From assembly GCA_034408855.1 (NCBI GenBank), contig JAWXCK010000253.1, forward strand, positions 37,699 to 101,698: DNA of 64,000 nucleotides, written 5' to 3'. Each line of letters starts with the position of its first letter. The stretch's first letter is position 1. The notes beneath the pieces are model-generated. The model did no database searches. It was not told the origin of the DNA and saw only the letters and a program-made list of their open reading frames with translations. Of this stretch, positions 43,172 through 51,705 are shown in pieces. This DNA is from JAIYDQ01 sp034408855. GTDB lineage: Bacteria; Planctomycetota; Planctomycetia; Pirellulales; Pirellulaceae. Both the position numbers and the translations under genes were made by a program.

Positions 43172-43507
43172 TTGAAAATTGCGAATCCAGAAATTCTCTC
43201 GTCGAGAAAGACAATGCTAGACGACGCGCGAAAAGACATCGCGAACGAGCCACCTGCAATCGATTCGCTTACTGAGTTAGGTGGGCGTTGGTATTTTGAT
43301 CCGCGTGGGGGCGATAAAAAACCGCCTTCGCAATTTGACTACACAAATGTCGATCAACTCTTCTACCTCGGCGGTCGGCTATCGGCGCCGTTTTCTAACA
43401 ACGCAAGCGCTTGGTTATGTCAGGGATGGTTAGACCTTAATGGAAACATGGTCGAGAAAGATCGTTTAATAAGGGATCATGTGGTGATCATATTTACAAA
43501 CGAGTAG
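43172..43507 (+). CDS. hypothetical protein
   Basis: 111 residues from TTG 43172, or 97 from ATG 43214. No family recognised. Tryptophan-rich C-terminal half (ASAWLCQGWLDLNGN). It lies just outside the element. Might be real; coding character is fair. Confidence 0.4.
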   Translation: MKIANPEILSSRKTMLDDARKDIANEPPAIDSLTELGGRWYFDPRGGDKKPPSQFDYTNVDQLFYLGGRLSAPFSNNASAWLCQGWLDLNGNMVEKDRLIRDHVVIIFTNE

Positions 43508-43760
43508 TTGGTGATTCGTTCACGAAACCTTCCTAATCATCCTACGGCAACTTTCCCAGATCGTTGGCGAATTCTGGATAGGAATCCAAACTATATTCAA
43601 GAAAAAGATATGACTTGGTACATGCCATTGGAACCGAAGGAGAACCCGAAGCCGCGTTCGCGGTAGCATTCGTTTTGGTTCTACCACCACGCGATCCGCC
43701 TTTTTGAAGTATAGTAAGAATTTACGTCCGAGTTTTCTTCCCAATAGGTTGAATGATTTG

Positions 43761-43806
43761 CGACTCGCTAGCGAGCGACAGACTCTTGCTGCTCGCTAAC
43801 GAGTCG
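43761..43806. repeat. intergenic inverted repeat in front of a sulfatase gene
   Basis: CGACTCGCTAGCGAGC (43761-43776) and GCTCGCTAACGAGTCG (43791-43806) form a 16-bp stem with one mismatch. Otherwise the spacer 43508-43866 holds no convincing gene. Confidence 0.6.
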
Positions 43807-43866
43807 CGTTCTGTCAGGAACCAATTAGATCTCCAGCTCTCAACGTCCCCTAAAGTCTTCAGCATC

Positions 43867-45330
43867 ATGAAACGTATTCTCCCGCTCATCACTTTTCTGT
43901 TACTTGCATCATTCGCGGCTCTTCATGCTGCAGACGGACTAGTTGCAGGCACAGGAAAGCCCAATATTGTTCTCATCTTCGTCGATGACCTTGGATATGG
44001 CGATATAGGCCCCTTTGGTAACAAGTCGCTGAAGACGCCTCACCTTGACAAGCTCGCTTCCGAAGGGATGAAGTTTACCAGTTTTTATGCGACGCCAGTT
44101 TGTTCGATGTCGCGAGCATGTTTAATGACCGGCAGCTACAACACACGCGTGTCGATTCCGGGCGTGTTGTTCCCGAGTGCGAAGATTGGACTGAATCCAA
44201 GTGAGATCACGTTAGCAGAAGTCGTGAAGCCGCTAGGCTACGCGACGATTTGCATTGGAAAATGGCATCTTGGCCATCGCGAGCCGTTCTTGCCGACGAA
44301 ACAGGGTTTCGACTCTTATTTTGGTATCCCGTACAGCAATGATATGACGATCGATACGGTAAACGCTCAATTCGCAAAGGATTGTGTTTTTCGAAACGGC
44401 ATGACAGAAGAAAAAGCTCGTGAAGCTGCTACCAAGCACGTTGTGCCATTGATGCGAGGAAGTGACGTTGTCGAATATCCGGCGGACCAGGATACATTGA
44501 CAAAGCGATATACCGACGAAGCGATTAAATTCATCCGCGAGAATAAGTCGAAGCCATTCTTCCTATATCTGCCACACAGTATGGTGCACGTACCACTGGC
44601 CGCTTCCGCTGACTTCAAGGGCAAGAGCGCTGGAGGCCTATTTGGCGACGCTGTCGAAGAAATCGATTGGTCAGTGGGGCAGATCATGAAGACTTTACAA
44701 GAGCTGAGACTCGATTCGAACACACTCGTCATCTTTACCTCGGACAATGGAGCTGCCAGCGGGTCATCGCTCCCCTGGCGTGGCAAGAAAGCAAGTGTCT
44801 TTGAAGGAGGTGTTCGCGAGCCCTGCATCATGCGCTGGACGGGTCGCATCCCGTCCGGCACAACGTGTCATCAAATTGCAGGCAATATCGATGTACTACC
44901 GACGATTGCGAAGCTTACCGGAGCGGCGTTACCTCAGGATCGCGTGCTCGACGGTCGAGATATAACGACACTCATGTTCCATGCCGATGCACCTCCCGTG
45001 CGCGATACTCAACTCTATTTCACCGGTGCCAGCAAACTCAGTGCTATTCGGCATGGTGACTGGAAACTTTTTGTTGCGAGCCCTTCGAAGAAAGCCGACG
45101 CCAAAAAGAACAACGCAAAAAAGGCCAAGGCTACGAAGTCGGCGAACAACAGCGATGATGTTCCAGCACTTGCACTTTTTGACCTTGGCAATGATCCTTA
45201 CGAAACCAGCGACGTCGCATCGCAGCACCCAGACATTGTTGCCAAACTTAGAGCATTGGCCGACGCAAGTGAAAATGAAATCGATGAGCATCGCCGACCT
45301 GCGGGCGAAGTCCAGAGTGCTAAGAAATAG
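43867..45330 (+). CDS. secreted sulfatase
   Basis: 487 residues. Signal peptide (MKRILPLITFLLLASFAALHA), then the arylsulfatase fold: NIVLIFVDDLGYGD (metal Asp pair), TPHLDKLASEGMKF, and the formylglycine motif CSMSRACLMTG, where Met replaces the usual Pro. Further on are GKWHLGH, SDNGAASGS and the C-terminal WKLF block. It hydrolyses a sulfate ester, probably on a marine-type polysaccharide. A Lys/Ala-rich insert sits near residue 420. The start at 43867 is chosen for the signal peptide. Confidence 0.92.
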   Translation: MKRILPLITFLLLASFAALHAADGLVAGTGKPNIVLIFVDDLGYGDIGPFGNKSLKTPHLDKLASEGMKFTSFYATPVCSMSRACLMTGSYNTRVSIPGVLFPSAKIGLNPSEITLAEVVKPLGYATICIGKWHLGHREPFLPTKQGFDSYFGIPYSNDMTIDTVNAQFAKDCVFRNGMTEEKAREAATKHVVPLMRGSDVVEYPADQDTLTKRYTDEAIKFIRENKSKPFFLYLPHSMVHVPLAASADFKGKSAGGLFGDAVEEIDWSVGQIMKTLQELRLDSNTLVIFTSDNGAASGSSLPWRGKKASVFEGGVREPCIMRWTGRIPSGTTCHQIAGNIDVLPTIAKLTGAALPQDRVLDGRDITTLMFHADAPPVRDTQLYFTGASKLSAIRHGDWKLFVASPSKKADAKKNNAKKAKATKSANNSDDVPALALFDLGNDPYETSDVASQHPDIVAKLRALADASENEIDEHRRPAGEVQSAKK

Positions 45331-45334
45331 TCGC

Positions 45335-45460
45335 TTGCCAACCTATCTTGTGACCATACGGAACTATGGCGGCGTCCGAGTTCGTGGTTGGCTCACGATT
45401 CCGAAAGGCGAGGGACCTTGGCTTGTGTACAATACTGCGAGCGGGATTCACTTTTCCTAA
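45335..45460 (+). pseudogene. acetyl xylan esterase remnant
   Basis: About 40 codons read TYLVTIRNYGGVRVRGWLTI then PKGEGPW, which resembles the early beta strands of cephalosporin-C deacetylase/acetyl xylan esterase proteins; the rest is lost. It is squeezed between the sulfatase stop and the next gene. Confidence 0.45.
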
Positions 45461-45492
45461 TACCCGTTCGTCAAAAGGCATCCATTTCCACC

Positions 45493-48060
45493 ATGAAGCT
45501 TCTGGTCTCTTTTCTCATGTTGAGCCTCACCGGCATCCATGCCATCGCGGCCGATGCTTTGAAGCCAGTCAAGGTTTTCATTCTCGCAGGCCAATCCAAC
45601 ATGGAAGGCCAGGCGGTCGTTGACTTGAAGGGCAAGGACTACAACAACGGACAGGGAACCTTGACCCGACTCATCGAAGACCCGGCCAAGGCGGCGATGT
45701 TCAAGCATCTGCGGCAAGCTGATGGCAAATGGTCAGTGCGCGATGATGTGCGGGTGCGTTACCAGCGCGAGGATCGTCCGTTGCTCACAGGGCCGCTGAC
45801 GTTTGGCTACTCGGTTTATGGCGATGTTCACCACTTCGGCCCGGAGTTGCAATTTGGATATGTCGTCGGGGATGCCTTCGATAACCCAGTGTTGCTCGTT
45901 AAGACCGCTTGGGGTGGCAAGAGTTTGTTTAAAGATTTCCGTCCACCTTCGTCTGGGGGCGAAGTTGGCAAGTACTACACGATGATGATCGCACAGGTGC
46001 GGGAAGCATTGTCGAATTTGAAGACGGACTTCCCTGCATACGATGGCGTAGGCTATGAAATTGCTGGGCTAGTCTGGTATCAAGGGTGGAACGATGGCTG
46101 CATGCCAAAAACCGCTGCAGTGTCTGAGTATGAGCAAAACTTAGTGAACCTTATTCACGATGTACGTGAAGCGTTCAACATACCGAAGCTCCCTGTCGTC
46201 ATCGGTGAACTCACTGGCCCCTGGGTGCAAGCGACGGGCGATTGGGACAAGTTACGCAAAGCTCAGGCTGCGGCTGCGATGCGAGATGAGTTCCAAGGCA
46301 ACGTTTGCTTCGTACCGACGCATGATTTTGTGCGCAAGCCCGAGGAATCGCCCAATCCTGGCCACGGGCATCATGAGTTTGGCAATGCGGAAACGTATTT
46401 CCTGGTAGGTGATGCGTTGGGTAAAGGCATGATGTCGCTGCTTATGTCTTCGCCATCGACCGAACAAAATGACACCGCGCCGTCACTTCAACCGGTAGTG
46501 CAAGATAGTGAGATGGCGGGTTACTTGTTGGTTCCGCACGAAAAAGTGCCGGAGACATTCAATGCGGGATTCTCGCTTTATGCTGCGGCCTGGCCGTTGT
46601 TGGACAAGTATCCAGGGAATCGCTTTCAGACGGGACTCTTTGGCACTTGGATGTTCGCACAGAATGATCCGAAGCCACCGGGCAAATTGTATTCCGATAT
46701 CGAAGGTGGACTTGGTTGGTGGCGTGACACGCGATTCGCTACCGAGACGCCGAAGTTCATCATGGGAGGTGTGGCTCCGAATTTCAGTGAATGGGCCAAT
46801 GGTCCAGGCGCCGGAAAGGGAAGAGATTGGGACAAGCCTAGTGGTAAATATGGTGTAGCCCAACTCAGTTCGTGGGTGCTATGGCCCCCCGATGGACTCA
46901 ATCTAAAACAAGGGACTTGCGGGCAACTTTTTGGTTATGGCTATCTGCCGCTGCCGCTTACTTCTTCCAAAGCTACGACGGCTGGCAAAAACGTCCCAAC
47001 GGGTGATCAATCTTGGACGCTGTTCATTAACACCGGCAACTTCAAGGGACCGGTTACTTTTTTCACTCCTTACTTCTGGTCTCGTGAGACGGCAGAGAAA
47101 CCCGAGTGGGCCGGCATGTTGCTCGACACGCGGCCTTCCGGCCCGAACAAAGCCATTCAAATGGAGACGCAGTATGTGCCCGCCGCGCTATCTACGAATG
47201 CCAAGGGCGAGACCTATGCGCGCATCGCACCTACCGCCTTTCCCGTCGGAGCCGATGGCACTTCGTTGCTAATGCATCGCGTCACGGCTTACAACCGAGA
47301 TGCTCTTTGGAACGATGTGAAGCGGTGGTTCGAAGGCGGCGAACCTGCGACCGGCGCGATCAATCCGCTTGGCTCCGCCACGCATACCTTCCGCGGTGAT
47401 GGCGGTGCAACTTGGAAGATTTACCCACCGTCGACGCCAAAGGACAAGAAGATTCCGTTGGCGTGGAAGTCGTTTGCCACCCCTTTCGCTCCAGATCCAC
47501 TGAGCTACGGCTATCGTTGGAACGATGAATGGGTGAAACGCAGCGACACCGCAAACGGTTCGCTGGTGACTCTCCCCGAAAACTATCATCTGTTGAAGGA
47601 TGAAAAGAAGCCGGAATGGGTCGTAGTGGCAGCGAAAGACGTACCAGCCGACACCGGTTTAATTGAGCATCAGTTCTTGCGGCCTCGCGAAAAAACGCCG
47701 GAGCCCTACGTCACGCCCGATGATCCCGAGAGTTGCTGGAAGCAACCCGGGCCCGCTGCAGGCCCTTTTCAAGTTCAACTTGGAGACGGTAGTGTGGTGA
47801 CATACTCCTGGTATCGCTTCGCCGATCAGCCCGCGATGCTGAATGCGGATCTCACCGATGAGGAACGCGAGCAAGTGCAAACACGCGTGGAGAAGCTACA
47901 TCGTGCATGGACGAAAGACCGTGATTACCTCGCTCCGCCCACGGTGGGTCAACTCGCCGATCTTGATCCAGCACTACTGGTCACGCCACCGAACGGTCTC
48001 GAGGTTGGCTATGTACCGATAGTGACACGACAGGAGCTGAACAAATCATCGTCCAAATAA
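45493..48060 (+). CDS. sialate O-acetylesterase-like SGNH hydrolase with long C-terminal domain
   Basis: 855 residues with a signal peptide. Residues about 25-310 are the DUF303/PF03629 SGNH domain: ILAGQSNMEG (nucleophile Ser), LVKTAWGGKSL, GLVWYQGWNDG (block III) and the His region HHEFGNAETY. These enzymes remove acetyl groups from sugars. The remaining 540 residues are of unknown family; they include WP- and Gly-rich loops (FGTWMFAQNDPKPPG). The start at 45493 gives the signal peptide; a longer upstream frame is not coding. It neighbours two sulfatases and is likely part of one polysaccharide-degradation set. Confidence 0.88.
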   Translation: MKLLVSFLMLSLTGIHAIAADALKPVKVFILAGQSNMEGQAVVDLKGKDYNNGQGTLTRLIEDPAKAAMFKHLRQADGKWSVRDDVRVRYQREDRPLLTGPLTFGYSVYGDVHHFGPELQFGYVVGDAFDNPVLLVKTAWGGKSLFKDFRPPSSGGEVGKYYTMMIAQVREALSNLKTDFPAYDGVGYEIAGLVWYQGWNDGCMPKTAAVSEYEQNLVNLIHDVREAFNIPKLPVVIGELTGPWVQATGDWDKLRKAQAAAAMRDEFQGNVCFVPTHDFVRKPEESPNPGHGHHEFGNAETYFLVGDALGKGMMSLLMSSPSTEQNDTAPSLQPVVQDSEMAGYLLVPHEKVPETFNAGFSLYAAAWPLLDKYPGNRFQTGLFGTWMFAQNDPKPPGKLYSDIEGGLGWWRDTRFATETPKFIMGGVAPNFSEWANGPGAGKGRDWDKPSGKYGVAQLSSWVLWPPDGLNLKQGTCGQLFGYGYLPLPLTSSKATTAGKNVPTGDQSWTLFINTGNFKGPVTFFTPYFWSRETAEKPEWAGMLLDTRPSGPNKAIQMETQYVPAALSTNAKGETYARIAPTAFPVGADGTSLLMHRVTAYNRDALWNDVKRWFEGGEPATGAINPLGSATHTFRGDGGATWKIYPPSTPKDKKIPLAWKSFATPFAPDPLSYGYRWNDEWVKRSDTANGSLVTLPENYHLLKDEKKPEWVVVAAKDVPADTGLIEHQFLRPREKTPEPYVTPDDPESCWKQPGPAAGPFQVQLGDGSVVTYSWYRFADQPAMLNADLTDEEREQVQTRVEKLHRAWTKDRDYLAPPTVGQLADLDPALLVTPPNGLEVGYVPIVTRQELNKSSSK

Positions 48061-48090
48061 ACAAATCGCTTTCCGACGAAAGGCAAAAGA

Positions 48091-48198
48091 TACTTGCGTA
48101 GCAATTACGAGAGTCAGATCCTCGGTGATCAAGCTTTCAAGCAGCAGAACTCGGATTGGCAAAAGCGAATCCAAGCGGAACTAGCACAAAAAAAATAA
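48091..48198 (+). pseudogene. C-terminal coding remnant, possibly of a sulfatase
   Basis: 35 codons (YLRSNYESQILGDQAFKQQN and SDWQKRIQAELAQKK) that end in TAA, with a helical, charged tail like those of secreted planctomycete enzymes; no start and no upstream part. Weak assignment. A half copy of the REP unit at 3501-3561 follows at about 48254-48275. Confidence 0.35.
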
Positions 48199-48298
48199 AT
48201 CCCCCTCCATAAATTAGTGGCGATCGAGTCCAGCTTGCGATGTCAAAGAAACGCAAGCTGGAAGCTTACGCCACGGATAAAATCGGAACGAATTACAT

Positions 48299-49846
48299 AT
48301 GAATCGAAATACGACATTGCTCACACTCCTTTTAGTTACGTCGCTCGGCGTAGCGCAGGCCTTCGCGGCGCCCGGTGCAAAGCCCAACATCATCTTCATC
48401 CTTGCCGACGACCTTGGCATTGGCAACGTTGGCTGCTACGGCTCGGACAATTACAAGACTCCCAACATCGACAAGCTCGCTGCCGAAGGCACACGTTTTA
48501 TGAAGTGCTTCACGGCGGCACTATGCGGGCCGTCACGTGCGCTTATTCTTTCAGGGCGTTACGCCTTCCGCAATGGATCGAGCAATCAGGATGCTTGCAC
48601 GCAGATGCCGACCAAGGAGCTTCGTGTCGCGCGGACCCTTAAAACGGCTGGTTACGTTAGCTCCGCCATCGGCAAATGGGGACAGCTTCCGGGTGAACCC
48701 AACGACGCAGGGTTTGATGACTATTTGCGATTCAACGGGAGCGGGGTCTATCGCAATACGAAGCCGGAAAGGCCCGAACGATACTCGGTGAATGGAAAAG
48801 AGAAAAAGCTCGGGGACAAGGAATACATGCCCGACCTCTTGCACGAGCATATGATGGGCTTCATCAAGAAACACCAAAAAGATCCTTTCTTTATCTACTA
48901 TTGCCTCTCCAGTGTTCACGGTGAATTGCTTCCAACCCCGGATGCCGCTTCCGATCGTGGAGATCTCATGGCCGACAACATCCTTTTCATGGACAAGCTG
49001 ATCGGTAAACTTGTCAGCGAACTCGAAGCACTCAATCTGCGTGAGAAGACTTTGCTCGTTTTCATGGGAGACAATGGGACTGGCAAAGCCTGGGCCGAAA
49101 AGTCCTCCATCGCCGGTCGTCAACTTTCTGGGATGAAAGGCTCGATGCTCGAATGTGGCGGTCTTGTTCCCATGATTGCAAATTGGCCCAGCAAGATACC
49201 GACCGGCAACGTTTGCAACGACCTGATCGACTCCACCGATCTACTCCCGACTTTCGCGCAACTCGCCGGAGCTAAACTGCCTGAAGGCGATCTTCTCGAC
49301 GGCCATAGCTTCGCCCCACTGTTGCTCGGTACAGTAGGGAAGCCGCGCGAATGGATTTACAATCAGCTCGCCAGCATGTGGTATGTGCGCGACGCCAGTT
49401 GGAAGTTGAATGAGAAGGGCGAACTCTTCGACATGAGCGATGCGCCGTTCACGGAAACGCTCATCACTGCTGATACACCGGCCAGCCATATCGCTCGAAC
49501 AAAACTCGCCACCGTGTTGGCTAAATTGAACCCCGCCGGTGGAATCCTCGACAACGGCGATGGCACCGGTCGTCACGCCAACAAGAACAAGAATAAAGAA
49601 GCGTCTGAGTCGACGAAGCCGCCGAGCAAGCCTGAAACATCTGACGACGCGACGCTAAGTCCAGAGCAACAAGACCGCGCCACCAAGTTCGCTCGCATCG
49701 ATTCGGCCAAGCACGGAAAAGTTACACTCGACGAGTATCAATCTCGCCAATCCGATCCCGTAGCCGCCAAAGAACGCTTCGAGAAATACGACACTAACAA
49801 AGACGGCTTCGTATCCCGCGACGAGTATATTTCTCGCGGCAAATAG
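48299..49846 (+). CDS. secreted sulfatase with C-terminal EF-hand
   Basis: 515 residues. Signal peptide to about residue 24. NIIFILADDLGIGNVGCYGS gives the metal site and CGPSRALILSGR the formylglycine motif; GKWGQLPGE and MGDNGTGKA follow. The last 75 residues are an EF-hand pair of which one loop is canonical (DTNKDGFVSRDEY), so calcium binding or attachment to a cohesin-like partner is plausible. Between them is a Lys/Asn-rich linker. It starts with an AT-rich upstream region. Confidence 0.92.
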   Translation: MNRNTTLLTLLLVTSLGVAQAFAAPGAKPNIIFILADDLGIGNVGCYGSDNYKTPNIDKLAAEGTRFMKCFTAALCGPSRALILSGRYAFRNGSSNQDACTQMPTKELRVARTLKTAGYVSSAIGKWGQLPGEPNDAGFDDYLRFNGSGVYRNTKPERPERYSVNGKEKKLGDKEYMPDLLHEHMMGFIKKHQKDPFFIYYCLSSVHGELLPTPDAASDRGDLMADNILFMDKLIGKLVSELEALNLREKTLLVFMGDNGTGKAWAEKSSIAGRQLSGMKGSMLECGGLVPMIANWPSKIPTGNVCNDLIDSTDLLPTFAQLAGAKLPEGDLLDGHSFAPLLLGTVGKPREWIYNQLASMWYVRDASWKLNEKGELFDMSDAPFTETLITADTPASHIARTKLATVLAKLNPAGGILDNGDGTGRHANKNKNKEASESTKPPSKPETSDDATLSPEQQDRATKFARIDSAKHGKVTLDEYQSRQSDPVAAKERFEKYDTNKDGFVSRDEYISRGK

Positions 49847-49973
49847 CTTATCAAGTCCGAAGTTCGATCCGACCTCCCGCACGCAACTGGTCAAGAAGGA
49901 GGAGGTCAAGCTGGACAAGGTTTAACAGTGAATCCTGATCGCATGTTGACGCATGCAATAGGCTAGTACTACG

Positions 49974-50384
49974 TCAACATGAATGTCTGCGTCCTGCACC
50001 TCCTGCACCTCCACCTGGGGCACCAGCACCAGGACCACCAGCACCACCAGCACCACCAGCACCACCAGCACCACCTCCACCAGCGCCGCCAGGACGACCG
50101 CCTTGAGGACGATATTCATCGTCGGTCAGCTTGCCATCCTTGTTCTTGTCAAGCGTCATGAGTGCGGCTACGGCATTCTTCAATTCGTCGCCCGAGATCA
50201 CGCCATCAAGATCGGCATCGAGAGCCTCAATCAACGGGCTCGTTCGACCGCCACCACCGCCTGGACCTCCACCGCCTGGAGGACTACCACGACCACCTTG
50301 GTCACCAGGGCCACCTGGCGGTTGAGCAATCGCTATCGCCGATCCGGCAATTAAAAAACCTGCTGTATACATCCACCGTTTCAT
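49974..50384 (-). CDS. secreted Gly-rich EF-hand protein
   Basis: 136 residues with a signal peptide (MKRWMYTAGFLIAGSAIAIA). Two EF-hand loops (DADLDGVISGDEL and DKNKDGKLTDDEY) are flanked by long Gly/Pro-rich repeats. The DNA of the C-terminal part (about 50034-50085) is a 9-bp tandem repeat (ACCACCAGC) that could vary in copy number. Small EF-hand proteins of this type are common in planctomycetes. The neighbouring PQQ-type remnant lies just upstream on the same strand. Confidence 0.8.
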   Translation of the reverse strand: MKRWMYTAGFLIAGSAIAIAQPPGGPGDQGGRGSPPGGGGPGGGGGRTSPLIEALDADLDGVISGDELKNAVAALMTLDKNKDGKLTDDEYRPQGGRPGGAGGGGAGGAGGAGGAGGPGAGAPGGGAGGAGRRHSC

Positions 50385-50440
50385 AAAATTCACTCCAAAG
50401 GTTCGAACAGAAAAACGTCTTTGACGAGGACTCTCGGTTG

Positions 50441-50668
50441 CTACTTTCCATTTTCCGCGACGCAGTAGAGAAACTGATTCGATCGGAAAAAGATTTGGTT
50501 GTTACTGATGGAGGGGGTGGCATTAAAGTCACTATCATCTTCGGAAAACTGATTCTGCGACAGCACTTTAAACTCGGGGTTTGCGGCAAGAACAAGCACG
50601 CCGTCCCAACGCGTCGACACGTAAATCTTTCCATTCGCGACGACAGGCGAAGCGTACACGGGACGTTG
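50441..50668 (-). pseudogene. C-terminal remnant of a PQQ-like beta-propeller protein
   Basis: About 75 codons ending the frame: RPVYASPVVANGKIYVSTRW, DGVLVLAANPEFKVL, FNATPSISNNQIFFRSNQFL. They align with the last blades of the intact gene 51706-53181. The upstream part is gone; at about 50660-50675 the sequence switches to a sulfatase fragment on the other strand. Confidence 0.8.
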
Positions 50669-51594
50669 ACACGAGCGATCCCGATGATCCGAAACAGTCC
50701 TTTGGTATCACACGCCGCGCTCAAGCGTATATGGACAAACAAGTCAAAGAATCGCATCCCTTCTATCTCCAGCTTTCCTATTACGCGGTTCACAGTCAAC
50801 CGCAAGCTTTGGCATCGAAGCTAAAAAAATACGAAGGCCTAGGCGGACGCGGCGGTGCGATTCAAGCGGCCATGACTGAGGACTTCGATACGTGTATCGG
50901 CGAACTGCTGTCAACGCTCAAGAAGCTTGGTATCGCGGATCAAACGTATGTGATTTACATGGCCGACAATGGAATGCGGTCCAACGCGCTCAAAGGCGGG
51001 AAAGCGTTACTCGACGAAGGAGGCATTCGCGTCCCTTTAATCGTTCAAGGTCCTGGAATCCAGGGTGGTACATACTGTCAGGCGCCAGCTGTGGGCTACG
51101 ATATTTTCCCGACTGTTCTCGATTTTGCAGCGCCGAACTTCGCGCTTCCAAACGGTGTGGAAGGAGGAAGTTGGAAGCCGGTGTTGCTCAACGCAGGTAT
51201 CGGTCAGATCCAGCGACCTATCGATCGACTGGTCTTTCATCACGATGTTGAAATCGAGCACCCGCAAACGGCGATTCGCAAAGGGAACATGAAACTCTTG
51301 CATTACTGGGATACGAAACAAGATTTCCTTTACGATCTATCAGCGGACCTTCGCGAAGTAAATAATCTTGCACCATCAAAGCCTGAGTCTGTTGAGTCGA
51401 TGCTTGAAGAACTTAAATCGCACGTGCGAGCTGGTTTGGGGGAAGAAAAATTCGTCGCACTTGAAAGCGGTAATTTCCAAAGCCCCAATCGACCTGGCGG
51501 TGGAAAACGGAAAGATGGAAAAGGAAAAGGTAAGGGACCACCTGAGGGTAAGGGACCACCTGACGGAAAAGGACGCCCTAGACCGCCTCAATGA
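50662..51594 (+). pseudogene. sulfatase lacking its N-terminal half
   Basis: About 310 codons of the C-terminal sulfatase part: DDPKQSFGITRRAQAYMDKQ, SYYAVHSQPQALASKLKKYE, YMADNGMRSNALKGGKALL (the DNG metal block), then GNMKLLHYW. The N-terminal metal site and formylglycine motif are missing. It starts at a head-to-head junction with the PQQ remnant. The end is Gly/Lys/Pro-rich and of low complexity. A TTG at 50581 keeps the frame open but translates remnant sequence from the other strand. Confidence 0.75.
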
Positions 51595-51705
51595 AATATT
51601 TCGCCTTCCGTCGAGCTCACTTGGCGGAAGCAACCCCTGAATGCATCGGATGGTTTTGTCGGTCGCATGCTTTTAACCTTACTTCATTAAATGAAAGAAT
51701 TAACC

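Noticed and set aside
43520..43744. 74-codon minus frame before the sulfatase
   Set aside because: No recognisable features and overlaps AT-rich intergenic sequence.
47269..47589. Antisense frames inside the SGNH protein gene
   Set aside because: Shadow frames; the plus-strand frame is continuous and carries the family motifs.
50581..50661. TTG start that would extend the truncated sulfatase upstream
   Set aside because: The first 27 codons are the reverse complement of the PQQ-propeller remnant, so the extension is not sulfatase sequence.
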